The notes under the pieces were generated by a model. The model ran no database searches. It was not told the DNA's origin and saw only the letters and a program-made list of their open reading frames with translations. Shown in pieces: positions 1 through 6,328 of a stretch of DNA of 44,111 nucleotides (positions within the stretch are counted from its first letter, which is position 1; every line of letters begins with the position of its first letter). The stretch comes from a virus. The stretch is taken from the IMG/VR virus record IMGVR_UViG_3300041809_000550, positions 1 to 44,111 of that record. The stretch is one strand, 5' to 3'. The translations under genes and the position numbers were made by a program.

Positions 1-31
1 ACGTTTAAATTTCCACTCACCGACTGAAGTT
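1..31. repeat. Left copy of 31-bp terminal direct repeat
   Basis: Bases 1-31 are identical to 44081-44111. The repeat lies inside the divergent control region rather than at a gene boundary, which is what an assembler leaves when it closes a circular or circularly permuted genome. It could instead be a true short terminal repeat, but 31 bp is the size of an assembly k-mer overlap. Confidence 0.9.
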
Positions 32-41
32 AAGTCTTAAC
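12..41. promoter_or_regulatory. Right-hand operator half and palindrome upstream of the XRE gene
   Basis: Bases 12-28, read on the minus strand, are TTCAGTCGGTGAGTGGA and nearly match TTCAGTCAGTGAGGTGGA at 43997-44014 on the plus strand, forming a large inverted repeat across the joined contig ends. Bases 29-41 form a 13-base odd palindrome with arms GTTAAG/CTTAAC. Both sit just before the XRE start, so they are likely binding sites for that repressor. The binding is inferred. Confidence 0.5.
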
Positions 42-58
42 ATGTGTGGGGAAATTCA

Positions 59-331
59 ATGAAAACACTAGGCGAAGTCTTGCGCGAAGCAAGGCTTCAA
101 AAAGGTTTGTCGCTGCGCGATATCGAAAAGCTCAGTGACAACACCATTAGCAATATGCACGTTCACAACGTTGAAGAGCGTGGCTTCACGCCATCACCGA
201 AGAAACTGAGAGTGCTCGCGAAAGTTCTCAAGCTCAACTTTCTTGAGCTGATGATCTTAGCTGGCCACGTTCAGAGAACTGATCTCGTGAAGGACATTCA
301 ACAAAAAAAACAAGTGGAGACTAGACAATGA
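59..331 (+). CDS. XRE-family helix-turn-helix transcriptional regulator
   Basis: This 90-residue protein is probably a small DNA-binding repressor. An HTH_3 pattern covers about residues 4-60: LGEVLREARLQKGLSLRDIE begins the domain, followed by a recognition-helix region and a PSPKKLRVLAKVL segment typical of Cro/CI-like folds. I chose the ATG at 59 because GGGGA lies six bases upstream; an in-frame ATG at 44 has no ribosome site. The gene overlaps the primase gene by 4 bp (ATGA). It faces a divergent helicase gene across a region with inverted operator-like sites, so it plausibly controls the early switch. There is no C-terminal peptidase domain, so this is not a LexA/CI-type cleavable repressor. 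Confidence 0.85.
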   Translation: MKTLGEVLREARLQKGLSLRDIEKLSDNTISNMHVHNVEERGFTPSPKKLRVLAKVLKLNFLELMILAGHVQRTDLVKDIQQKKQVETRQ

Positions 332-2475
332 ATCTCAAGCTTTCGGAGTTGAAGCAGCTTCACGATTTAGGTTTCTCGCTCATCTATCTTCATCCGCGTG
401 AAAAGCGCCCGATCGGAAGGGCGTGGACATCAGGGCCACGTAAGACGTGGAAGGAACTCAAAGCGGAATTTGATCCGTCATACAATGTAGGCGTAAGGCT
501 TGGGGAAACTTCCAAGGTGAATGACGGCTATCTTTGCTGCATCGATGTGGATGTAAAAGATCCGGCTTACAAGAAACAAGCATTAGCAAAATTGAAAGAG
601 GTGATTGGTGATGAAGCATATCCCGCTGTTTTATCTGGTAGCGGGAACGGTTCTAGGCATCTGTATGGTGTTAGTGACGAGCCGTTTCGCATGGTCGAAA
701 TTGAAAAGCACAAAGGCAGGTGGGAAATCTGTGCGTACTCAACAGGAAGACAAATGGTCTTGCCCCCCTCCACACATCCATCAGGGGAACTTTACAAGTG
801 GCGGGATGGTTTCAACCTCTCATCGTTGCCGAGTTTTCTACCCCGACGATTCATGGCTCAGCGAAGAGGAAGCGAGAAGGCTCAAAGCGATGCTGGGAAT
901 TTCCGCGCGGTAGATGTTGATCTTTATAGTTCAAAGCTTGACGTTCCAACGATCAAGAAGATTGAAAACGGTGGAGGCGTTGAAGATCGTTCAGCTGAGT
1001 TACTTTCCATCGCAATGAAGATGTGTCGTGCTGGTTTCACTGACAATCAAATCTTGTCCGTGCTCAGTGACGAGAACAACTGGATTGCTGATGCAGCGTT
1101 TGAGCACACGCAGTCGCGTGACAGAGCACGAGCTGTCAAGTGGCTTGATCGTTACACGCTTCAGAAGGCTCGCTATGAAACTCACCCCATGCGGCTCTTT
1201 GATCAGGCAAAGGACTACACCAAATTGCCGCGTCTTGAAGTAGCCAAAACAAAAGAGATCGTGAAGGAAGAAAAGGAAATCAATTTTCCCGATATCGACG
1301 GCAACATGAAACCTAAGACGACACTTAGGAATGTGATGCACGCTCTTGAGCACAAAATGGATGGTTCTGGTGTGGTGGGCTTCAATGAGTTTACGTGCAG
1401 GCCCTACTTCTTAAAAGACACCGTTTACGGGGGGCACAAAGGGCGTGAGCTTGCTTCAACGGATGACTTGGCACTGAAGCACTACCTGGCTTGCCATCAC
1501 CGCTTTGAGCCAGCCAAAGAGACTTGTTATGAGGCGCACACGCTACTTGCCCAACAGTACAAGTTTCACCCCGTAAAAGCGTATCTCGAAAGCCTAGAGT
1601 GGGATGGAATGCCGAGACTTGATCATTGGCTCTTTGATGCATTCCGCGCTCAAGGCCCGGAAGAGTACATCATGGCAGTGGGTAGAAAGATCCTCTGTGC
1701 GGCAGTGGCCAGGATCTATGAGCCAGGCTGCAAGTTTGATTACATGACAGTGTTTGAAGGAAACCAAGGTGAGGGTAAGTCGATGGGTTTGAGAGAACTC
1801 ACGGGCGCTCAGTGGTTTGCAGACTCTCTCGGTGATATTCACAACAAAGACGTTGTTGATCAAATGATGGGCAAGTGGATCATTGAAGTGGGTGAGCTTG
1901 ATTCGATCCGGAGCAGAGAGGCGGAAGCAGTCAAAGCGTTCATCTCAAGGCAAGTAGACCGGGTGAGATTAAGCTATGAAAGGCGAGCGCAAGATTACCC
2001 CCGCCAGTGTATCTTCATCGGCTCAACGAATGATCAAGAGTATTTGACTGATGAGACGGGAAATCGAAGATATTGGCCAGTGCGTGTAGGTCTTGCTCGT
2101 CGTGAATGGCTGAAAGAGAATCGTGATCAACTTTGGGCTGAAGCGAAATATCGCTATGAGCTGGGTGAAAAGCTTTACTTGTCCAAAGAATTAGAACTCG
2201 TTGCACGGGGGGAACAGGAAAAGCGTTTTGAGGTGGATGTGTGGGAAACTCTCATCAAACAGATTATTGAAAAGACTGATGACGAGAACGCTCATTTTCA
2301 AACGGTTGAACTTTACCGAGCAATTACTATGTCGATCGCAACACCCACAATGGCTGAAGCGAAACGGATAGGTAAGATCATGCACCGGTTGAAATATCAA
2401 AAAGCAGTAAGACGCTTTGAAGGAGTAAGCGGTAAGTGTTGGGTGAAAAGGACACTCAAAGGCGTATTACTATGA
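328..2475 (+). CDS. PrimPol-type primase fused to VirE/VapE-like SF3 helicase domain
   Basis: This 715-residue protein is a likely primase-helicase for phage replication. The N-terminal part matches archaeo-eukaryotic primase (PrimPol) motifs: a DVD acidic motif at residues 73-75, SGSGNGSRHLY at about 103-113, and PPSTHPSG at about 146-153. The C-terminal half matches the VirE/VapE ATPase family: Walker A GNQGEGKS at 478-485, a Walker B-like WIIEVGELD at 517-525, a sensor-like GSTND at 566-570, and TGNRRYWPV at 577-585. It follows the XRE gene by a 4-bp overlap and precedes a repeat-rich region that may be the origin it acts on. The family assignment is strong. Its role as the initiator is inferred. 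Confidence 0.92.
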   Translation: MNLKLSELKQLHDLGFSLIYLHPREKRPIGRAWTSGPRKTWKELKAEFDPSYNVGVRLGETSKVNDGYLCCIDVDVKDPAYKKQALAKLKEVIGDEAYPAVLSGSGNGSRHLYGVSDEPFRMVEIEKHKGRWEICAYSTGRQMVLPPSTHPSGELYKWRDGFNLSSLPSFLPRRFMAQRRGSEKAQSDAGNFRAVDVDLYSSKLDVPTIKKIENGGGVEDRSAELLSIAMKMCRAGFTDNQILSVLSDENNWIADAAFEHTQSRDRARAVKWLDRYTLQKARYETHPMRLFDQAKDYTKLPRLEVAKTKEIVKEEKEINFPDIDGNMKPKTTLRNVMHALEHKMDGSGVVGFNEFTCRPYFLKDTVYGGHKGRELASTDDLALKHYLACHHRFEPAKETCYEAHTLLAQQYKFHPVKAYLESLEWDGMPRLDHWLFDAFRAQGPEEYIMAVGRKILCAAVARIYEPGCKFDYMTVFEGNQGEGKSMGLRELTGAQWFADSLGDIHNKDVVDQMMGKWIIEVGELDSIRSREAEAVKAFISRQVDRVRLSYERRAQDYPRQCIFIGSTNDQEYLTDETGNRRYWPVRVGLARREWLKENRDQLWAEAKYRYELGEKLYLSKELELVARGEQEKRFEVDVWETLIKQIIEKTDDENAHFQTVELYRAITMSIATPTMAEAKRIGKIMHRLKYQKAVRRFEGVSGKCWVKRTLKGVLL

Positions 2476-2780
2476 AATACACAAGCTGTGTAACCCCTAG
2501 TAACCTGTTGTTACCTGTGTTTTGCGTGTCTAGGGGTTACACCAAAAGTATCTATTTTTACGGTCTTTTGATGCTGCTATTGTATGTTGTAACCTTTGCT
2601 ACCCCTATATCTATTATATTTATTACTACCGCATATATAATGATGGCACGAGCGGGCGCGTATGCCCACGCGAAGGCGCGTAAGGAAAACGAGGTAGCGA
2701 CGGGTAGACAGGTAGCAGTTAGGTATTTTTCGAGAAAATCGACGGTTCGGCGCTACTGCACAGGTAGCTGCTACCGGTAG
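2472..2780 (+). CDS. Possible small membrane protein overlapping the repeat-rich region
   Basis: This 102-residue ORF starts with an ATGA overlap on the primase stop codon. It has one or two hydrophobic stretches at about residues 30-60 (from YGLLMLLLYVV through IIFITTAYIMM) and then a basic tail. I recognise no family. It lies entirely within a stretch full of GGTAGC/GTAACC repeats and a 13-bp inverted repeat, so DNA-level function may explain the sequence, and its Cys/Arg-rich C-terminus (RRYCTGSCYR) is partly a by-product of those repeats. The start overlap and the hydrophobic block favour a gene; the repeat content argues against. Confidence 0.35.
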   Translation: MKYTSCVTPSNLLLPVFCVSRGYTKSIYFYGLLMLLLYVVTFATPISIIFITTAYIMMARAGAYAHAKARKENEVATGRQVAVRYFSRKSTVRRYCTGSCYR

Positions 2781-2781
2781 C
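2488..2781. other. Candidate replication origin: iteron-like repeats and AT-rich stretch
   Basis: A 13-bp perfect inverted repeat (GTGTAACCCCTAG at 2488-2500, complement at 2530-2542) encloses a nested GTAAC/GTTAC pair. Related 6-mers recur on both strands: GTAACC at 2500 and 2589, GTTACC at 2510, GGTTAC at 2535, GCTACC at 2598 and 2770, and GGTAGC at 2693, 2711, 2763 and 2776. The last cluster contains the 12-bp palindrome GCTACCGGTAGC at 2770-2781. Between them lies an AT-rich block at about 2605-2641. Iterons, an AT-rich unwinding region and an adjacent replication protein gene are what a phage origin looks like. The function is inferred; a repressor-binding array is the alternative. Confidence 0.45.
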
Positions 2782-2794
2782 TAAGGGGTGAAAC

Positions 2795-3175
2795 ATGGCA
2801 AAAAGACAAAAAGCGGCACCGACTGATGGTTTTGGACCTAGAGAACGTAAGAAGATTGATTCAGCGATTCGGCAAGTATGGTATCGAAGTAAGGCCCGAC
2901 AGACATGCGTGAAGCGTTGTACTGACAAAGAGGGTTTCACTTGGTGTGAGAAGTGCGACACCAAGACGGCAAAGCTTAAGGTGGATCACATTATCCCATG
3001 CGGGCCTGTGGATAGTGATGGCTTCATTATAAGGCTCTTTTGCCCATCGAAGGGATTACAGGGGCTTTGTGGAGACTGCCATCAGCTCAAAACGAATATG
3101 GAGAATGAGGAAAAGCGTGTCACGACTGACACTGGTGGAAAGCGTAAACGAAAACCGCTATTTATGGATACTTGA
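2795..3175 (+). CDS. HNH-family endonuclease-like protein
   Basis: This 126-residue protein has a zinc-binding HNH arrangement: CEKC at residues 51-54, DHIIP at 64-68 (the catalytic His region), and LCGDCHQLKT at 91-100, which supplies the second Cys pair and the final His/Lys. The N-terminus is rich in Lys and Arg. Small HNH proteins in phages act in packaging beside the terminase or as free-standing nucleases. This one sits beside the replication gene and the candidate origin, not the terminase, so nicking or homing is possible. The start has a GGGG ribosome site. It is followed at once by a consensus-like promoter. Confidence 0.8.
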   Translation: MAKRQKAAPTDGFGPRERKKIDSAIRQVWYRSKARQTCVKRCTDKEGFTWCEKCDTKTAKLKVDHIIPCGPVDSDGFIIRLFCPSKGLQGLCGDCHQLKTNMENEEKRVTTDTGGKRKRKPLFMDT

Positions 3176-3200
3176 CTTATGTATTACATTGTAGTACTAT
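3172..3200 (+). promoter_or_regulatory. Near-consensus sigma70 promoter
   Basis: TTGACT at 3172-3177 and TACTAT at 3195-3200 are separated by exactly 17 bases, five of six matches to the -35 and four of six to the -10 consensus. Predicted transcription starts at about 3207, which is the first base of the next ORF. It overlaps the last codons of the HNH gene and would drive the 47-residue ORF, the 75-residue ORF and the GH43-like lipoprotein independently of upstream genes. Confidence 0.6.
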
Positions 3201-3206
3201 TTAAAC

Positions 3207-3350
3207 ATGATCACAGCAATCGTACTCTTAATGAATGTAAGTAATGCAAGCCCCGCTCTTCAAGCACTTGATGCTGATTGGAGTGACCAAGACCCAACGA
3301 GAGTTGAGCAGCCTACTGATTATCACGTGGATCAAACAGTAACGGAGTAA
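3207..3350 (+). CDS. 47-residue peptide with signal-peptide-like N-terminus
   Basis: This short ORF starts MITAIVLLMNVSNASPA, a hydrophobic N-terminus with a plausible signal-peptidase site after residues 12-16, followed by an acidic, polar tail. I recognise no family. The start codon coincides with the predicted transcription start and lacks a ribosome site, so translation would be leaderless; an internal ATG at 3231 is an alternative. The GGAG in its last codons serves as ribosome site for the next gene, three bases downstream. It may be a small exported peptide or only a leader. Confidence 0.35.
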   Translation: MITAIVLLMNVSNASPALQALDADWSDQDPTRVEQPTDYHVDQTVTE

Positions 3351-3353
3351 GAC

Positions 3354-3581
3354 ATGTCAGGCACACCGAAAACTTTAGTGGAAGCGATCATGAACGGGCT
3401 TGAAGAGTTTATGCCCGCTGGCAGAGCACGTGAAGAACTAGCTCTTCACATCGAGCCACACATCACAGATTTTGTGGCTCAGAAATTTGGCTGCGCGATG
3501 CTTGAAGCAAACGAGAGTGAAACCAAACAGAAAACTTTGGCTGACTTATTTGAAAAGATCACCGGAAGGAAAGTAAAATGA
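3354..3581 (+). CDS. Hypothetical protein, 75 residues
   Basis: This is a small, mostly helical, acidic protein with no family I recognise. It has a GGAG ribosome site six bases before the ATG and overlaps the GH43-like lipoprotein gene by 4 bp (ATGA), so the two are probably translated together. It has no membrane segment, cysteine pair or signal peptide. The context suggests an accessory operon controlled by the promoter at 3172-3200. Confidence 0.7.
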   Translation: MSGTPKTLVEAIMNGLEEFMPAGRAREELALHIEPHITDFVAQKFGCAMLEANESETKQKTLADLFEKITGRKVK

Positions 3582-4492
3582 AAATTCTAATTGCCCTCTC
3601 AGTTTTGATTCTCTCAGGTTGTGGCTCAAATCAAGCTGTCACCTCAAGTACGATGCCAGTCACGTTTTCAGGCATCGAAAAGCAAGCTGTCATTACTGGC
3701 TCAGCTGGCGAAACCTCACCGTTTGTTTTTGGTGGCGAGCTTTATTTTGTGAGCTACGGGCGCGGTTCAGTCGATCTCTCGCAAGGTTTTGTGAAAATTC
3801 AACACTATCCTGATCTTGATACTGTGAGCACTTTTCCTTTCCCTTATGGCTATGGCTCGGTACTCGTTGATAACGGTGTGATTCATCTCTTTGCATCCAG
3901 TGAATCAAACCCCGGCAATTCGATCGTTACTATCTCGTCATCCGACATGGTGACGTGGAGTGCCCCCCAGACTGTGTTTACTGCTCAGCCTGATCAAACG
4001 ATCTACAACACGAGTCCTGCCAAAACTGCCACGGGCTATGTGCTCACGTTTGAAACTCATCAAGATGGAAGTGATCACGGCTGGTTTTATGATCAGTTTC
4101 TCACCTCGCCTGATCTCGTGAGCTGGACTCAAACAGGTGGCTCTTACTTCAAAGTGGGCTATGACACCGAAACCGCGTGCCCTTTGATTAGATACGTTGA
4201 TGGCTACTATTATCTTTTCCAAACTCAAGACAATCATGCGGCAACTGGCCCACGCTACACGACGCAAGTCACGCGCTCAACGGATCTTGTGAATTTTGAA
4301 GACTCAAGCATTACGGTGCTTTCAAGCTATCCACGCACCGATGAAGGCAACAACAACTCAGACATCGACATGATCGAATATCAAGGCCAGCTTTTCATCA
4401 CTTATGGTGTTGGTGATCAAACCACTTGGGGTGCAATGAAGTGGGCGACTTACAACGGAACGCTTGAGCAGTTTGTGAAAGCTTTTTTCTAG
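3578..4492 (+). CDS. Lipoprotein with GH43-like five-bladed beta-propeller
   Basis: This 304-residue protein begins with a type II signal peptide ending in the lipobox LSGC (Cys15), so it should be lipid-anchored in the host envelope. The rest resembles glycoside hydrolase family 43/32-like propellers: repeated blade motifs such as SSSDMVTWS, TSPDLVSWT and RSTDLVNFE, a segment ETACPLIRYVDGYYYLF, and IDMIEYQGQLFITYG near the end. Catalytic acidic residues cannot be assigned by eye, so activity is uncertain. It is transcribed from its own likely promoter amid early genes, not with the virion genes. That suggests a surface-altering cargo gene (receptor or glycan modification, superinfection exclusion). 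This role is inferred. Confidence 0.75.
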   Translation: MKILIALSVLILSGCGSNQAVTSSTMPVTFSGIEKQAVITGSAGETSPFVFGGELYFVSYGRGSVDLSQGFVKIQHYPDLDTVSTFPFPYGYGSVLVDNGVIHLFASSESNPGNSIVTISSSDMVTWSAPQTVFTAQPDQTIYNTSPAKTATGYVLTFETHQDGSDHGWFYDQFLTSPDLVSWTQTGGSYFKVGYDTETACPLIRYVDGYYYLFQTQDNHAATGPRYTTQVTRSTDLVNFEDSSITVLSSYPRTDEGNNNSDIDMIEYQGQLFITYGVGDQTTWGAMKWATYNGTLEQFVKAFF

Positions 4493-4503
4493 GAGGATGA
4501 GTC

Positions 4504-4638
4504 ATGGGTTTTTATGTCGGGTTGTTTCTGTCATTGAGCTGCATCGTCTATGTTGGAATGTTTATCCTCACGTATCCATCGGCACGTGATTCAAGATTGG
4601 AGGAATCTTTTGAAAGGGAAGCTAAGAAAGAAGTGTAG
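4504..4638 (+). CDS. Small single-span membrane protein, 44 residues
   Basis: The ORF has an excellent ribosome site (AGGAGG) seven bases before ATG. Residues 2-24 are hydrophobic (from GFYVGLFLSL through VGMFILTY), followed by a charged tail ending EREAKKEV. It would be a one-pass inner-membrane protein with the tail in the cytoplasm. I recognise no family. It opens a run of short, overlapping or coupled genes that ends before the terminase. Confidence 0.6.
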   Translation: MGFYVGLFLSLSCIVYVGMFILTYPSARDSRLEESFEREAKKEV

Positions 4639-4741
4639 GGGGAAATTTAAGTACCATCGCTGGGGCTATCAGACTCTTGGACAGATGAACGTGATGAAAC
4701 GATCTTGGCTTGAGTGCCCTAAGTTTCCAGGGATAATGTGA
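4610..4741 (+). CDS. Possible small basic protein with TTG start
   Basis: An open frame overlaps the end of the membrane-protein gene. The best start is TTG at 4610, with GGAGG six bases upstream; no ATG is well placed. The product would have about 43 residues, strongly basic (KGKLRKKCRGKFKYHRWGYQ), with no family I recognise. Its TGA overlaps the GTG of the next ORF, a coupling arrangement seen repeatedly here. It may not be expressed. Confidence 0.3.
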   Translation: MKGKLRKKCRGKFKYHRWGYQTLGQMNVMKRSWLECPKFPGIM

Positions 4742-4884
4742 GGCGCGTCGTGAAAGGTAAGAAACGAAAAATAAAAAAGAAACCTGAATCAAAATGGTCT
4801 ATGACGTTTTCGGGCAACGTCACTGAGATCAACATCGACATGCCTGATAAAATTATCCAGACAAAGATTGTGAGGAAGAAATGA
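4738..4884 (+). CDS. Small basic protein, 48 residues, GTG start
   Basis: This ORF begins at GTG overlapping the preceding stop (GTGA) and ends with an ATGA overlap on the next gene, so it fills the gap exactly. The first 15 residues are almost all Lys/Arg, followed by a short beta-like segment (SMTFSGNVTEINIDMP). A second in-frame GTG at 4750 is a possible start. I recognise no family. Exact tiling with both neighbours supports it as a gene. Confidence 0.45.
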   Translation: MRRVVKGKKRKIKKKPESKWSMTFSGNVTEINIDMPDKIIQTKIVRKK

Positions 4885-5381
4885 AGATTCCACAGAAGAT
4901 TTTAGAGATCATAAACGCTGAAGCTATTAAGAACGCTCGGTTTAACTGGTATCAGGGCTGGGAAAGGTCTAGTGGGTACATCAATTCTGAGCTTTCTACG
5001 GATGTGCGTTGCGGCACTGCGAGAATCTATATTAAGTGGGAAAAGAAAAAACCGCCTACTCAGGCCCAGATTGAACAGAAGATAAAAGAGCATATTTTAG
5101 AGCTGTGTAATAATCAGCAACATCATTCTGAGCAGAGAGATTTCAGACACTACGTTACCGATAGGTTTTACACCGACGTTACTCGTCTTAAGTATGAGGC
5201 CATGCTTTCTATTTTAGATAAGCTTCCGAGACTGATTAAAATAATCGAAGACTCCGATGACTTTTTCGATAAGGGAATTCAAAATCTTCATAATGATTTG
5301 AAAAATCTTAAGTGCGGGATTGATGATGTAAACGCACTTGAGAAATTTTTGGATAGCGGAAAGAAACGGATAGGCGAATGA
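4881..5381 (+). CDS. Hypothetical protein, 166 residues
   Basis: This is a soluble, mixed-charge protein with no family I recognise. Residues 1-60 look like a mixed alpha/beta domain (an aromatic stretch FNWYQGWERSSGY); residues 65-165 are predicted helical with Lys/Glu-rich heptad-like segments. It overlaps both neighbours by 4 bp. Its use of GAT/AAA/ATT-rich codons makes it more AT-rich than the head genes, as is the next gene, which may mean these accessory genes were acquired separately. Confidence 0.7.
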   Translation: MKIPQKILEIINAEAIKNARFNWYQGWERSSGYINSELSTDVRCGTARIYIKWEKKKPPTQAQIEQKIKEHILELCNNQQHHSEQRDFRHYVTDRFYTDVTRLKYEAMLSILDKLPRLIKIIEDSDDFFDKGIQNLHNDLKNLKCGIDDVNALEKFLDSGKKRIGE

Positions 5382-5566
5382 AGTCAAACAAAGAGCAGAT
5401 GAAGGTGTTTAGTGTGCGAGCGGATCAGGACAAGATTGAGCTTGCTCACTTCTACAAGATTGATTTTGGTGAGCTATTCAGGCAGGCCCTGGCCCAAGCA
5501 ATCATGAAACGTGAGGGCAAGTGCCCAACATGCGGCACCAAGATCAAATGGGAGCGTGTGAAGTGA
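5378..5566 (+). CDS. Small protein with CxxC zinc-ribbon half
   Basis: The 62-residue product has an N-terminal segment (KVFSVRADQDKIEL, then ELFRQALAQAI) resembling a ribbon-helix-helix DNA-binding fold, and a C-terminal CPTCG motif at about residues 49-53. One CxxC pair alone cannot hold zinc as a monomer, so dimerisation is likely if metal is bound. It overlaps its upstream neighbour by 4 bp and the next gene by 4 bp (GTGA). A regulator is possible but unproved. Confidence 0.6.
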   Translation: MKSNKEQMKVFSVRADQDKIELAHFYKIDFGELFRQALAQAIMKREGKCPTCGTKIKWERVK

Positions 5567-5709
5567 GACTCTACTGCTGGATCTTCGGGCATGATCCAAA
5601 GAGTAGAATTATAGAGCAATACGTGGGCAATCTGACTGAAGTTGAAACATCTTGCAGGCGCTGCTCTTTTTCTTGCCGAATGATTTTTAGGCTATCTTTG
5701 TTTGAATAA
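5563..5709 (+). CDS. DUF1660-like small phage protein
   Basis: From the coupled GTG at 5563 the product has 48 residues. It begins RLYCWIFGHDP and later has the pair CRRC (SCRRCSFSC), the layout of the small DUF1660 prophage proteins (L-x-C-x-x-x-GH followed by a CxxC). Those are thought to be zinc-binding but have no known role. The longer frame starting at 5521 lies inside the previous gene and is not needed. Its stop lies about 65 bases before the terminase genes. Confidence 0.5.
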   Translation: MRLYCWIFGHDPKSRIIEQYVGNLTEVETSCRRCSFSCRMIFRLSLFE

Positions 5710-5773
5710 AGCTTGACAAAGTTGCTTGCTTCGATCTTTGCTCTTAGCATTAAACCTAGGAGCGATGGAACGA

Positions 5774-6328
5774 ATGCCCCCCAAGAAGAAAAAAGCGGGA
5801 AAGCTTACCGTTAAACAAAAGAAATTCGCGAAGTTATACGCGGCTACAGGCAATGGGGCTGCGGCAGCTAGAGCTGCGGGCTACTCTAAAAGATCAGACG
5901 ATGAGATCGCTGCTGAGAACTTAAGAAAACCACAGGTCCGTAAAGCAATTCACGAAGCTCTTGAAGAATCTCTCGCGAAAGCACAGCTCAAATCCGATCA
6001 CGTGATTGAGCAGTTGAGACGTATCGCATTCAGCGATATCTCTGAAATCTATCACGACAACGGATTGCTTAAGCATCCAGTTGAAATGAGCGATGAAGCT
6101 CGTGTTGCGATAGCGGGCGTTGAGACAACTGAAATCTTAGGCCCGTTCGGTGCAAAGCTCGGTGAGAAGAAAAAGCTCAAGATAGCCGATAAGACAAAAG
6201 CTCTTGAACTTCTCGGCAAGACCTTTGGCATTTTCAAAGACGTGGTTGAAACTAAGAACACTCACTCTATCCAAGCAACAGAAGCACAGGTTGATGAAGC
6301 CACTCAAAAATTCAAAGACAAGCTTTGA
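5774..6328 (+). CDS. terS: Terminase small subunit
   Basis: This 184-residue protein fits the Terminase_2 family: a basic N-terminus ([10 protein letters not shown]), then a helix-turn-helix-like region [20 protein letters not shown] with the characteristic ARAAGYS sequence, and a coiled C-terminal part. It would bind the packaging site and load the large subunit. AGGAG lies 11 bases before the ATG at 5774 and only 2 before an ATG at 5765, so 5774 is my choice though 5765 is possible. The gene overlaps the large subunit by about 35 bp, the usual terS-terL order. Confidence 0.88.
   Translation: MPPKKKKAGKLTVKQKKFAKLYAATGNGAAAARAAGYSKRSDDEIAAENLRKPQVRKAIHEALEESLAKAQLKSDHVIEQLRRIAFSDISEIYHDNGLLKHPVEMSDEARVAIAGVETTEILGPFGAKLGEKKKLKIADKTKALELLGKTFGIFKDVVETKNTHSIQATEAQVDEATQKFKDKL

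Noticed and set aside
5713-5718. Perfect TTGACA -35 hexamer before terS
   Set aside because: No acceptable -10 hexamer lies 15-19 bases downstream (TAGCAT is 26 bases away). It could be an activator-dependent promoter, but the evidence is too weak for a feature.
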